Shown one piece after another: positions 34,790-46,960 of a DNA stretch of 64,000 bases. The notes beneath the pieces are model-generated. The model searched no databases, was not told where the DNA came from, and saw only the letters and a program-made list of their open reading frames with translations. The position numbers were made by a program, and so were the translations under genes. Source of the DNA: Capniomyces stellatus (Eukaryota > Kickxellomycota > Harpellomycetes > Harpellales > Legeriomycetaceae); contig LUVW01000033.1 in the NCBI GenBank assembly GCA_001661515.1, positions 161,769-225,768 on the forward strand, written 5' to 3'. How positions within the stretch are numbered: the stretch's first letter is position 1; each line of letters starts with the position of its first letter.

Positions 34790-37700
34790 TCCGTTTTTGT
34801 TTTCCTTCTTTTTTCCTCTCTTACTCTTTACTTCCTGTTCCTGCTACTATTTTTTTAAAAACTTGATTGCTGTTACTACTTTTTTTTTTCCTTGATTGCT
34901 GTTTTTTAATGGTAAATAATTGGGATCGTAAATTCTTACTCTTTCAATCTCTTTCTTCCCTTTTTTTGTCGTTGCTATACCTCCTTGTTTATTGGTCGTA
35001 CGCTATATGTATCCAAAGCTGATCTGCTTGCTACACTTTGTGAAAATAGCTATATCGTTTGGTTTTACCTTTTATTTTTATCTTTATTGTTGATACAGTT
35101 ACTGTTTACTATATTAATTCCTCAGTAATAAAATTTTAAATCAGATTTTGGTTTTTTTTTTCTTTTTTTCTACTAACTTTTCACTTTTTTTTTTTCCTGT
35201 TTTATTCGTTCTGGCTAATCGAACTTTAATCTTGAAATAAATAATCAAAAGTTGAAAAAAAAGAAAGAAAAAAAAGTTGATAAAAAGCCTTAATCCACTT
35301 GAATCAGTTTTTAATTAATTAGGATCAAAAATTGTTGAAAAAGGCTATATAAAAAAAGAATGGAGAATCGAAACTAACCCAATCAATCAGTTCGTAACTA
35401 AATAATATACATAAACACAAAGTATATCGCCAACTTGAATACCTTGACTCTTGACTTTCAAACATAGCCATATCGGATCATCTCACTTTGGTGTATGTTT
35501 GTAAAACTTTGGATTATCAATCATACTACATATACCTTCATGGACTATTAGAAGGTATAAACAAACAAAAACAAAAAAAAATGGTGGAAATAGATCATTG
35601 AACGCACCACAGCTTTAAATAACAAAAACTGCCAAACCACAGTACAGGTGTAACCCGAATTATGTGTTTTAACTTGCATATCCTACCTCTCCACCTAAAC
35701 TGCATCACCCAATTGCCATCCAAGAGCCATGCCTTCTTAATGGAGACTATTTTAAATATACTTTAATCTTAGTGTGACAAACTGCTACTGCACAAAAAAA
35801 ATAATAAACGAACGCAGTTACATTCTCCTTCAACTATTCCTCGCCTAGTATACACTTCTACAAACAGTAACAACTACGTTAAACTGCACCAAATTAATAT
35901 CCAGCAACTATACTCCGCATGTTGTATTCTTTCAGTTTATCTTTAATCCCCAATACCAGGTCGATATCTATCGATAGCACACACCAAATTAAAACATATC
36001 TCGCCAATGACACTTACTCTCTTTTTTTTTCCAATTAGCTTGACTAACGCTTAAAAAGGTTGTTCACCAAATACCCATGATGAATTGAATCTCTGTTCTA
36101 CGCTCAAAAAAAAATAGAAAAAAAAAAGTCTCATTTACGCAATTACATACTCGGCACTGTAGCTTAATGTATTGGTACTTTGGTTTCGACTAATCGCAGT
36201 ACAAGACTATGGTTTAAAAATAGGCTTGTCTTGACACTAATATAAGAAAAAACATTCTCAACTTAAATTTAGCTCTAATTCTCCAAAGTAAATAAGTGCT
36301 TTGTACTTTGCTTTTAACTCTAAATAAAACGGGTCCTTAATATAACACAGATTTACTTTTTCATCACTGATAGCAACAAGTACTGTTTCATTCCAATTGA
36401 GTCGCACAAACTTGGTCAAAATATACTCATTGGTTGATGGTGTATTTAGGCGAATTAGTGACAAAAGCTCGTGTCCAGAGCATAGCATAGAGAACTTGGT
36501 AATATGGTGTCTAATCACGCACTAAATGTTCCTGAATCAAACCTGTTACTAAAATAAATTACGCTAAAACGCCGCTCTATAAATAGACATCAACACTTGG
36601 TCTGTTTACAACAGCTTGGGCTTGTTAGTTACTCACCTCTTCTTTTTTTTTTGTGATTTGTTTTGGCCTTGGTTCTGTTTTCGGTCACAATTTAACTTTT
36701 TTTCATTATTGAAATTAACAATTTAGCTCCTTTTTAACTATTTTAGCTTTTTTAATTAATTACAATTAAAACATCAATCCATCTATTAATAGATCACAAA
36801 TAATACCAAATTTTGCCAACTCATTTCTTTTTTACAATACATTCGCTGTAGATTTGGATCTCAGAACTGTTGTTGTTGGTTATCGATAAATCTTTCTGTC
36901 CTTGGTATAAAAATTACAGAAAACAAAAGGCTTGTTTGAACATGACTGTAAATTGGTTAATTGACTCCATCTCGCTTTTTTTAGCAACTCAATACAAACT
37001 ATCCAAACCAGCGTACACATCCACCAATTATACCTCTCAGAGTACCATTAACCAACATTTTGATTATAACCTTTCTTTCATACGTCAGGTAATTCAGACT
37101 GGCTGCGCATTCATGCAAGCTACAACTAGGACGTATTGGAAAGGAATGGCGAAACATATGTAATATACATATGTTTTCTCTGGTGCCAGCTATTTGCGCA
37201 ACCTCTGCAAGCAAACTATGCCAACAACGCTGACGTGGATATATAAACACCCCTGATATTTTTATTGTTGTACTGTTTTAAGCTGCTCCTAGATCAAAAA
37301 AAAAAATGAAGAATCCTTTCAAACCGCTTATATTAAATCCAACCTCTACTTACCATACCATACCCGTAACATATGTACTACCAGTCCTACTCTGTTCGTC
37401 AGCTTGCCAATTCCAGACCTTTGGACCGAATATCATTTCTATTTATATACAAATCAGCATCACAGTCTATTTTAAGCTTTATTTTATTAATTTGTCGTCA
37501 CCAAGTAATCAATGCTCTAAAAAAACCCCCCTTTGGCTGACTCGACAAAATATTGGCTACGGTAATACCATAGAGATAAACAATATATGCTCAATTGGTG
37601 CTTTTCTTCGTTTGAGTTTATGAGAACTATATTTGCTGAATGCTGGCAATAAAGCAGCAACTATAACTTTAGAATGCTAAAAAAAATAAACTATGATTTG

Positions 37701-40700
37701 TCGTTAAATGACACTGTTCTTGGCTTTTTTTACTATCCCTCAGTCTACTTCAAATTCAAATTGAACCCTCCCCCCCCCTTCCATATTGCTTTACACTTAC
37801 TACTGTTACAACTGTACCAAGCCTTTAAAAGTTAATAATAGATTCAACTTGGCTTTTTTAATAGCCATTCATTTCTACTCGGTGGATATTTATGCCAAAC
37901 CTATGTTCTAGTAAATTGAATAAGACTATCACCACAAACGGGTGACCATTTTGGCTTGGTATCTAAAAACAAAATACTCTCTCATTCAATGTACACTTTC
38001 CTTACACAAGAACATCCATCAACGCCTCTCGCGTATCAACAACCACGCCATAAGATCAACTGGCTGTTACTCTAAACAACTGAAATTGTCATTAAATTTT
38101 GTTCTTTCTTTGATAAAACGGCAAAGTACTCATATACCCCTGTGCTACTTGGATACTACAATATTACAAAAGTTGTTTAGTTAATTAAACTTGCAAATAC
38201 GTTATACCGCTGCTTTGGTTATCGGCAATCATAGAGTGCAGATACTTTGGAATGCTATTGATTGTTTAAACCGTGGTACACCCGAGCAACTACATTACTG
38301 CTTTGTGCCTCTGATTTCCGTAAATATTCTCAAGACATCCGTTTTCTCCCGTAAACTAGAGAACTATTCAATAGCGATTGGATGGAAACGCTCTACCTCC
38401 TGTAATAATTTGCTAAACCCTTTCTGATTTTTTCCAAAAATAAGCGTAGTTCTAAAAATAAACACTTTTAGCGCTGATGTACCATTTTTCTTTTCTTTGT
38501 CAAATAAATCGAGCATAAAAGCATTATGTTTTATTTACAGGTAACTGTCAAATCAGAGATCAATTACCTTATTACAAGTTCAAGAATAATTTGGTGCGTG
38601 TTTTTATGAACCTCTTTTTTTAGAAACCGCCAATCCCTTTCTTTTGCTTATTTTTTTAGCACCTACAGGTCGATAAAGTAAATATGAATTCTGGTCACAT
38701 CTAGCTTTATTTTCACTAAAGAGCTTCCACGAATATTACGTACTGGGTATAGACAAAGAGAAAGTAAGTGCTGATAGATGGGAGAACGTATGGATACTCA
38801 AGAAAAATATGACTTCAGATTTCCTAATCGCCCTGCCAGCTATTCAAAAAATCTACTTGAAGTATGATATACTCTTCCTCTCCCATACGCACATATACAT
38901 GCACACAAATACATGCACACAAATACATGCACAAACATACACGTACACACATATAAACGTATATATTTTACGCATTTGAACTTTCAATGCAATGGCGCTT
39001 GAGCATTTTTACCACTAGTGTTATTATATGTTGTCAGCTTATTGCAATCTTACTATAGTCGGTATGTTACAATTAGATGTGAATATCCCGCTCAAACTGC
39101 AAATACGGGAATTTCAACACATTGCTCTTAAAATAGATACTTGGCGCATTGGTTAACTATTGCTCGTAAGCTAACCCCTTTTCAAGAAATAATCCATATT
39201 ATGTAATTCCCACAATCCTCCCCCGTACAGATTTATAACTCGTATCTACTTGGACTATTTTTTCAAGTAGGCTATTCCGCCAACAGTTTCAATAAAACAG
39301 CATATGGGAGTTTATATCAACTAATACCTGATTTAAAACATTCGATTTATGTTCATAGGATTCTCTCAACAAATTTCACAACTCTGCAGAACTCGTAAAC
39401 TTTAATAATATTTTTTGTTTCTAATGAAATTGACGCTTTTTCACTGGGCAAATTCATTTAGACAAACCCTTATTGCTCAGAAAAAGATCGCCATTTAAAA
39501 AGATGTCACTGAGTGTTATTTATAAATCAATTTACAAATTCAGTAAACTGGACAAAATCTGCGATATGTCAATTACTAATACATTTTAACAAAATTTGAC
39601 CCATATTGTGTAACTAGACATTGAATATAGTACACCATTGTGCGAAGAGTTTACAGTAAAGTTCATATAAAATGCTCTAGGGAAATGTGTTATATATAAA
39701 ATCCATAACGCCTGCCCTAATGTTTATTTCTGAATGCGATTCATCAGAGGCAATGGTAGCAGTAATGTTTGACTTGATTCACAACCGTAATCATAAGTCA
39801 CAAACATATCCACACAAACTTCACCATTGTGAATGAAATGACAATATGCTTCGTCTTGGTGAACAGGCTTTTTCTCAACTTTTTTCACTTTTTTGCAATA
39901 GCAAATGCCATTAATTGGTAACTGCCTGACTAAATAGCCAATAATTTAATAGAAAAGCTAATGAAAAGAAGAGTGCTAAGGGAAAGGGAAAGAAAAAAGC
40001 TGTTGTAGGTATACACAAATTACAATTCTTAGCTAGATGCCATTAAGTAATCTTTGGAACTGATGTTGTCTATATGCCTATTTATTATAATGCTATTGAG
40101 AATCATATATAATAGAGTTTTATGTTTGCCGTAAGATGTGCTTAATGAGGACTTGATTGACGTTTTTTTTTCTTTCTTTTGTTCAAAACCAAATTTTTAT
40201 TACAAATTTAACGGAATTGATGAAAGTGAAGTTCTCAATAATAATGTAAAGTTGTAATCCATTACATTTCTATTTAAAATTTAGTAAAAAGTTAGATAAT
40301 ACTTGAAAAGTCACATCTATTAATAGAAACACTATTTATGCTTCAACTCTAAATACTATCGCAAAAAATAAAATAAAAAATTACAATCAAACTCTTGAAG
40401 TTTCAAACCTTTGAATCGGTGCAACTCAACCAAAACATCCTATATACACCAATGGACTATTCGGAAATAAATTCCAACAAGTAAAAGAGGAAAAAAAAAA
40501 AAGAAAAAAAAAAGTTGGGGTTTTCTTTAGAGCTTTTAAACCTGAGCAAAAACTTCAGCGTATAAAGCTCTTAGTATTAAAGTTGGTTACAGAGTATTCT
40601 TTGACTTCTTAGTTTAGCCAAAATTCAATTAGTTTTTGTTCGTTTCGAGTCAATATTAAATTAGTCCATTTTATTTTTGAGATAGAAAAAAAATACATAT

Positions 40701-40852
40701 AAAACAAAGAAAGACTTGCTTTCTTTCTTCAGGTTTAGAGTTTATCCACGATTTTACTATAGCATTAGACGCAGCAATCAATTATTGAAGTTTTCAATTT
40801 TATACTAGTACAACTGGTTGAAATAGCAAACCCAAAGTTATAGTTGCTAGAT
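34790..40852. other. Gene-poor stretch of about 6 kb
   Basis: No supportable gene on either strand. The longest open frames are about 100 codons and of low or odd complexity. The first ~300 bases are the AK6 promoter region. A minus-strand open frame at 36258-36518 has a short stretch reminiscent of 14-3-3 helix 5 but stops directly after it. A CATGCACACAAATA-type repeat lies near 38895-38960. The last few hundred bases before 40853 are upstream sequence of the phosphatase gene. Confidence 0.5.
38895..38962. repeat. ACATGCACACAAAT-type microsatellite
   Basis: About five imperfect tandem copies of acatgcacacaaat with drift into acacgtacacacat. No function suggested. Confidence 0.75.
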
Positions 40853-41695
40853 ATGTCACACACAACGGCCTTCAATATGGACTGCCTAGAGCCACTTAGA
40901 TTTAATAGCAGAGTTACAAAGTCTGCTAGGAACCAAAACAGCATCTTCAAAAAGCCAAAGTTTAACGCACCATTGATTTTAAAAACAGAAGCCATTGGCA
41001 ATTTAACGTGCATGTTCGATAAAGATGTTGGTAACGAGCTTAAACTGAATGTTAGCGACGAGTCCGATGAATTGCAAAGTGCGAGAGTTAGACTAGATGG
41101 TTCATATGAATCCTCAGAGCCCACTATAAGCAGCCCTATATGTATTTTGCCAAATCTGTATCTAGGAAACGAGAATGATGCCTCAAATCTAGAAACACTA
41201 GAGAGACTAAATATTAAAAGCGTGCTAAACGTGGCTAAAGAGTCTAGAAACGTATTCCTTGAACAGTTTGATACCAACTCTTGCAGCCCAAGCTCATCAA
41301 GCAGCGAATACAGCGAAATTGTTACACCAGAGGACATATACTTTGCTGGAAGCGGTAGCAACACACTAGCTGCATTAGAGAGCCCAGGCCACGAAAGCAG
41401 GGTAAAATACAAACACTACTACTGGGACCATGCGGAAGAGAACATTGCAGACTGCTTTGACGACTGCTTTGAGTTTATAGAAAGCTCTCTGTCCAAAAAC
41501 AGGGGCGTTCTGATACACTGCCAGCTTGGAGTTTCCCGCTCTGCCAGTTTGACCATAGCCTATGTGATGTTCAAGATGAATTATAGCTTTATGAAGGCAT
41601 ACGAGTATGTAAAATCAAAGTCACCTAGGATTTCACCAAACATGTCTTTAATTGGACAGCTATCAGAGTACGAGAGAGATCTCTTAAAAAAATAA
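40853..41695 (+). CDS. Dual-specificity protein phosphatase (MAPK phosphatase type)
   Basis: Single-exon gene for 280 residues. The DUSP catalytic domain occupies about residues 90-278: ISSPICILPNLYLGNENDAS (family start I.P.LYLGN), LERLNIKSVLNVAKE, the general-acid region YYWDHAEENI with Asp, and the signature HCQLGVSRSASLTIAYVM with the nucleophile Cys and Arg of HCxxGxSRS. RISPNMSLIGQLSEYE matches the family PxxxFxxQLxxYE tail. A ~45-residue Ser-rich insertion containing SPSSSSSEYS lies between the LNV strand and the acid loop. Fungal members such as Msg5 and Pmp1 dephosphorylate MAP kinases; the specific MAPK here is unknown. The N-terminal ~85 residues are non-catalytic and could carry a docking site, though no clear motif is visible. 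The start is the first ATG after an in-frame near-cognate codon. Confidence 0.92.
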   Translation: MSHTTAFNMDCLEPLRFNSRVTKSARNQNSIFKKPKFNAPLILKTEAIGNLTCMFDKDVGNELKLNVSDESDELQSARVRLDGSYESSEPTISSPICILPNLYLGNENDASNLETLERLNIKSVLNVAKESRNVFLEQFDTNSCSPSSSSSEYSEIVTPEDIYFAGSGSNTLAALESPGHESRVKYKHYYWDHAEENIADCFDDCFEFIESSLSKNRGVLIHCQLGVSRSASLTIAYVMFKMNYSFMKAYEYVKSKSPRISPNMSLIGQLSEYERDLLKK

Positions 41696-43517
41696 CTCTT
41701 GTGCCTGGCGCACAAATACTTGTATATAGCATACTGCCTATTATTATTCTTCAAGCGACGGACAAACTTTATTAAACCAGACTTGGCCAAGCTGACTTTT
41801 GTAAAACCACAGCAACAACAAAAACAAACCCAATACCCCTATGATCAGTTCATCGGCGTGTTTTAGCACTTTTAAATGTGAAAGAAGGCTCAGTTCTTCT
41901 CACAAACCACATATCTCATTGCAGTGATAATATGTGACTCTGTAAATAACTTTTCTTTGTTTATTATTCCTCTTTTTTTTTTTCCTTTTTGGTTTACTAA
42001 TAAAATTAACCAATTCAGCCTAAATAACCCATATTTGCTGTTATCCAAGTGAAAATGACCCGTTTGTTTATTGTTTTGTTTTGGAATGACTATTGCTAGA
42101 AGAGGTGTCTTTGGTATTTTATTGCGTGAATCACTGGTGAGAAATTTGTTTCTTTGCAAAAGAAATCGGCTATTGTAAAACACTTGGCTGGTGAATTCCA
42201 GATTAAACAAGCCAAATAAATTGATGTGTTTTAATAGATTGAGTTTTAGCTTCAGAACAAACCGACAACCATGTTGAAAAACTTTGGTTCATATGCTTGA
42301 TGTGTTTTGAAGAACAGCCAGAATACAATAACCGAGACGAGTCTTTTAAAGTTTGCATTAATATTCAAGTGAAAAGAAGAAAAGGAACGACAATTGCATG
42401 AATACCGGACTCTGCTCCTGACTAGCTGTCCTGGTAAATAATCTGTTCTATAATCGAACTCTGACATTTTTTTTATTTATATTTTGTAATCCTCGTTAGT
42501 TCAACAAGCTTCGATTAAACTTGCAAAGATAACTTGTGAAGTTAACTGGCCTGAAAAGCGGGGGCTGTCCAATGCTAAGCAACCTTTAACTAAATTGATT
42601 GTGATTGAATTTACGAATACAGTGTTGGCATTTGTAAACTCCACTGTTTTTGGTAAGTTGATAACTACACAAATTAATAACTGTGGGCATAGTTCCATGT
42701 TTAGCAATATTGTACTCGAGTCTATTATTAGCGATCCCATTAAAGTGAAATAAAGTGGAATTAAGATCCCAACCATGAGTACAGCTGCCAATTTGGGGAG
42801 ACTCGCAGTAAATATAAAAATAGAACCAACTGAAGAGACCCAGTGCTAACGAGTTTTTAATTAATTTATTTACTTTTTTACTTTAGCCCCAATGTTTCAA
42901 TTAAAAAAAATAAAATAAAAAAAAAGTTCAAAAAAATAAAAATAAAAGAACGAAACCCTGATCTTAGGATGTGTTGAAAAGTTAATTAGCGTCACAATGT
43001 AACGCCCCCTCCTCCCCCCTCCCCTCCACCACACATCATATTTGTGCGAGCATCAAGGTCCTAAAAGGGAAACTTGGTGGGATATTTTTTTATCCTGCAT
43101 TAGGAATAAATTCCCGTATCTATATTTAGACAAAAACTCTGCCTTTGTTGGGTTTTTTTTTCTTTTTCTTTTTGCAACTTAAAAGGCGACGCTATCAAGT
43201 TGGAAAAATGAACTTCAAATCAAATCAAATCAAATATGATATAATATAATATAATATAATATAATAATGAATGATGAATAAAATATATTAACATCCATGT
43301 CGCGTTCATTACTTGTTGACCAGATAACAGTATATTTATTCGTTACTAGAGGTTCTTATTGGACAGTAAATGCTTAGACTAAAATAGAAACAACCATCAA
43401 TGTATCAAACAACTTATTAAGCCTGCTTGTACTATGTTTTTTCCTATAATACATATACGGTAAAACCAGATTACTTTAGTGATTTGATTTATTGGTTTTC
43501 CTCAATGCATATTTATC
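41696..43517. other. Intergenic stretch of about 1.8 kb
   Basis: No supportable gene. It includes a C-rich patch (about 43003-43030), an A-rich tract near 42903-42950, and short AAATC and ATAAT repeats at 43216-43265. It ends at the tRNA. Confidence 0.55.
43216..43268. repeat. AAATC and ATAAT short tandem repeats
   Basis: Three AAATC-type units (caaatcaaatcaaat) are followed by about five ATAAT units. Simple sequence only. Confidence 0.8.
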
Positions 43518-43590
43518 GGTCGTGTGGCCTAATGGATAAGGCGTCAGACTTCGGATCTGAAGATTGTGGGTTCGAGTCCCACCATGATCG
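43518..43590 (+). tRNA. tRNA-Arg (anticodon TCG)
   Basis: A complete cloverleaf of 73 bases. The acceptor stem is ggtcgtg with catgatc (two G-T pairs) and discriminator G. The D arm is gcct-aatggata-aggc. The anticodon arm is tcaga-cttcgga-tctga with TCG in the loop, and the T arm is gtggg-ttcgagt-cccac. There is no intron, and no CCA is encoded, as is normal in eukaryotes. Internal A and B boxes are intact (tggcctaatgg, ggttcgagtcc). Confidence 0.96.
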
Positions 43591-43615
43591 AATGTAGAAG
43601 AGAATTCCAAGTTTC

Positions 43616-43623
43616 TTTTTTTT
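43616..43623 (+). terminator. RNA polymerase III T-run terminator
   Basis: Eight Ts beginning 25 bases after the end of the tRNA, followed after a C by six more. A typical Pol III stop signal for the tRNA-Arg gene. Confidence 0.75.
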
Positions 43624-43816
43624 CTTTTTTGCAAAAGAGATAGGGGGGATAGCTTTTTAGTAACTTTGGGATAAAGTTTGGAGTGTGGAGGTGTAGGCGA
43701 CATAAACTTAATATTCAGATGATGGGTGTTGTTGGTTGAATGGTAGAATAGTTTATTTACATGTGGGAAATTGTAGTAAAGAAGTCGAGTAGAAAAAAAA
43801 ATATATAAAATAAAAT

Positions 43817-44300
43817 TTATAAAGGTAGATTTTGGCTATACTCATCGATCCACTTGGACAGACCTATATCAGTCATATTATTACGGCAGAGTAGTAGGTT
43901 ACTAAAGTTCTTTGAGTACAAATCGCAGTTGCTGGAGCAAGATTTGAGAATAAAATCGATGTTCTGGCTTAAAGACAGAATGTTGGTGTTGTCAAATGGC
44001 GGCAGGGGATCGGAAGCTTGTGAATGGATGAATGATGAAGAGTGGAAAAAGTAAAAGTCCATGTGCAATTGGAGATTTTGGTAGTTGTTGGGGAAATAAA
44101 AGCTTGGAGCTTCAGAAAACGCAATGTACTCGGGCTTTTGGAAGTCGGGCTTGGTGGTAAGAATGTTGGAGTAAACGGAAGATTTTCGTTTGAGTTTCAA
44201 GTCTTTTGGTTGGACAGATTTTGTAGGCGAGGATTTGGTGCTGGACACAGAATTTTTGTGGGGATTGGCAAGGTAGTGATCATTACTGTTGCTGTTGCTT

Positions 44301-44333
<33 letters not shown>

Positions 44334-46960
44334 GAAAAAAGCGAGTGTATAGAGTGTAAAGACTTGCTGGACTCACCCAAACTCTGAGACGAATAAAGGC
44401 GTAAATTCTGGGTATTTGGTTTGGAGTAGTTTAGCGGAAATATGCTGGTGTTTGGCTTCTTTGGGACTGATTTCTCTGATGTGTTCCTAAGCCCCAGTCC
44501 CTTGTATTTGACGTGGGGAACCATAGAGCTGTGTTTAGAGCCACTTTGGTAACCCTTGCCTAAAAAGGGCCACTTTTCAGCATCGGAAGCGTCTTTTCTT
44601 CTTGGAAAGTCCAAGTTTGAACTGTTTCCATACTTGACCTCCTTTGCTATCCTTGATATCGGGCCTTGACCCCACTTGAACAACTTGCCGGCAATCTGCT
44701 TGCCTGTCTCGTACCGGGCATTTCCACTACTCCCCAACGCCGAGCCCTGTAAATTTCCAAAAGTAACTGTGGTTTCTGTGCTTTGGGGAGCAAAAACGTC
44801 TGGCTTACAAACATCCTCCATGGCGCTGTGGCTTCTGCTGCTTGCCAACTCATCAAAACTGTCTCCAATCGTTTGGGAAGAGTCGCGATCTAGCTTGCGG
44901 GCACGTGCATTGCCTTTGAGCGCGTCAACCCGGAACTTTTGTCCTGCTCTGGAGCTTGATTCTGGGTTTGAATCCGAGCTCTGATACTCCTGGTCATAAC
45001 TGTTCCCTTGGTACAACGATCTATTCACTGTCTCGAAATATCTGCTCTTGTTTATATAGCTCGGGTTTCTGGATCCCTCGCTTCTGATCCCTGATTCAAT
45101 GGTCCTATACAAGTCCCTCTCTGCCACTCGCCCACCAAGCTCACCACAACCCCCTCCATTGCTGCCTTCTACGCTCTTGCTGCTGGCTTTTGGCTGGCAC
45201 AGTTTTTGACTGTCTTCAACCCCAGCGCCTGCCACCACCATATCTATCTCTGCTTGCTTGATATGCTCATAACTGTTATCGCTCCCAGCACTTTTTGGAT
45301 CGCCCAGCGTCTCAAATGAGGTACGCAGCTTGTAACTGGAGTCGTTCAGCCTGTTTATTTCCGAGTATATCCTGTCCAGCCAATCATCCCCCGTAGTCTT
45401 TTCTTCCGAGTACTCAAAGTTGTTTTTTAACCCAATATTCAATTCTTGGTAATCAAGGTTCAAATCCAGCTTCACCAAACCACCAAACTCTAATCCTGAT
45501 CCTAACTCTAACTTTGAATCTAACTTTGAATCTAACTTTGACCCTAATCCTGACCCTAATCCTGACCCTAATTCTGACCCTAATCCTGACCCTAATCCTG
45601 ACCCTAATTCTGACCCTAATCCTGACCCTAGATCCCCCAGATCGCTGCTGCGGCTACTTGGCACAGGCGCGCTCTTCGTGTCCCTGCTCAATTTTTTCTT
45701 ATCCGCCTGAACATTCGAATACTCTGTTGAATCGTTCGAGTTGGACAAATATCTTGATTTTGCTTTGCCATACCTCATATATTTATCATTTGCTCCCACA
45801 TTACTCAATACCTTTGTCTCTGTGGTTCCCAACAAAGCGCCTCTCTCTTTAGGCTTGCCTGCAGTACTCCTTTGATTCTCGGAGTCTACACTGCTGCTTC
45901 TGCTTGCCGCCCCACTGGCCTCCTCTTTATTCCCAACTTTAAACGAGTATTTACCAAACTGAAACTTTTGAATCTTTTTCTGCTCAACTTCGTTTGTCAA
46001 GAAATTTATATTTGGCTTCGCTGTTTTACTTTCAAGTAAATATATTCTTCTTGCGTTCTCCTTAACCACACTTTCCTTGTCTGTCCTGCCAATCGCCCCA
46101 ACTGCCGCTGATCCTACACTCTTTGCCTCTGCGTATCTAATGTTATCGCTGCTGCTGGCAACACGCGTCTGGGCATCGTGGCTGTACGAATAATTCGCAC
46201 TGTCAAAGTCGCTCTCGTTATACACACTAAGTTTGGAGTCATGACTCCCCTTCTTTTTATGTAAAATATCCCCAACAGCTCCTCCTGCCTCACCGCTAGT
46301 CAAACGGTGTATCCTTAGATGGTTGTCCTGATCAGCGCTATCCTCGCTTACTTCTGTCAATACTGGTGACACCGACTCTAAAGAACTGTATTTTAACCTA
46401 TTCGCCCTCATAGACTCGCCCTTATTTCTATTTGCCCCTAAAGCATTGCTTGCTGCCACACCCTTGTACCCAAAATTACTCACTACCTCCTTCTTTGGTG
46501 GCTTTGGGCCATGGCTCTCAATTAAATCTACTCCCAATACTTCTCTATTCACCATGTCGTGGCCAAAGTAGTGTTTATTATGGCTTGTGTGACCACTGGC
46601 TGCAGAGTTGCTATATGCCCTCTTGTACATATTCACTATTCCTCCTAAAAACTTGCTCTTTTTTTTATCCTGCATATTCTCGTAGCCCTTTTCTCTTTCC
46701 ACCTCATCTATCGCCTTTTGTTTCTGAAACTCGATGCTCTTTCGCACTCTCAAATCGCTCATATATGGCCTTAATATGTCATCCCTTACATATTTATCCA
46801 TAATCGGCCTACTAACACTCACTGTTCTGGCCCTAAGTTGGTAGTCTGTTGCCCCATTCACCAATGTTACAGTTGCTGACCTATTCCTACCTTTCTTTGG
46901 TACACTGGCCTTGTACTTTGTCTCGCTTTTAGCCTGTATGTTATCCATTTCAACTAACAT
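43817..46960 (-). CDS. Large disordered protein of unknown function
   Basis: Single open frame for 1047 residues from the first ATG; not recognised. The N-terminal ~120 residues are basic and more conserved-looking (DKYVRDDILRPYMSDLRVRK, then a helix with EFQKQKAIDEVEREKGYENM). The middle is Ser, Asn and Gly rich with four-residue GSGL/GSEL repeats, and the C-terminal part has a Ser-Asn tract encoded by a CTGTTG repeat (about 44285-44332). The last ~100 residues are again ordered-looking (MDFYFFHSSSFIHSQ, LSQNIDFILKSCSSNC, SKWIDEYSQNL). There are no transmembrane segments and no catalytic motifs that I can identify. The length of the frame and its even codon use support a real gene. Its coding strand turns from purine-rich at the 5' end to pyrimidine-rich at the 3' end. 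It may be a scaffold or cytoskeletal regulator, but that is a guess. Confidence 0.7.
45490..45630. repeat. 12-bp coding repeat (GSGL/GSEL and related)
   Basis: About 11 tandem copies of ctaatcctgacc-type units with single-base changes. On the minus strand each encodes Gly-Ser-Gly-Leu, Gly-Ser-Glu-Leu or Asp-Ser-Lys-Leu. It superficially resembles a telomere repeat but keeps the frame of the surrounding gene. Confidence 0.9.

Noticed and set aside
36070..36100. C box-like ATGATGA in the gene-poor block
   Set aside because: No CTGA D box and no terminal stem at a suitable distance.
36160..36235. tRNA-like sequence (tagcttaatgtattgg with a following ggtttcgac)
   Set aside because: The A-box resembles a tRNA but no acceptor stem or proper anticodon and T arms can be paired.
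42501..42791. Minus-strand 96-codon hydrophobic open frame
   Set aside because: No recognised motif, no splice partners, and composition like the surrounding non-coding DNA.
43260..43290. C box-like ATGATGA upstream of the tRNA
   Set aside because: It falls at the edge of an ATAAT repeat and lacks a nearby D box and stem.
43476..43703. Minus-strand open frame reading GGTRTHNLQIRSLTPYPLGH
   Set aside because: It is the antisense translation of the tRNA-Arg gene, a well-known spurious protein.
45514..45852. Plus-strand open frame with LTLI repeats, and a telomere-like look of the CCCTAATCCTGA repeat
   Set aside because: The repeat is 12 bp long and keeps frame in the 1047-residue minus-strand gene, so it is a coding repeat and not telomeric DNA.
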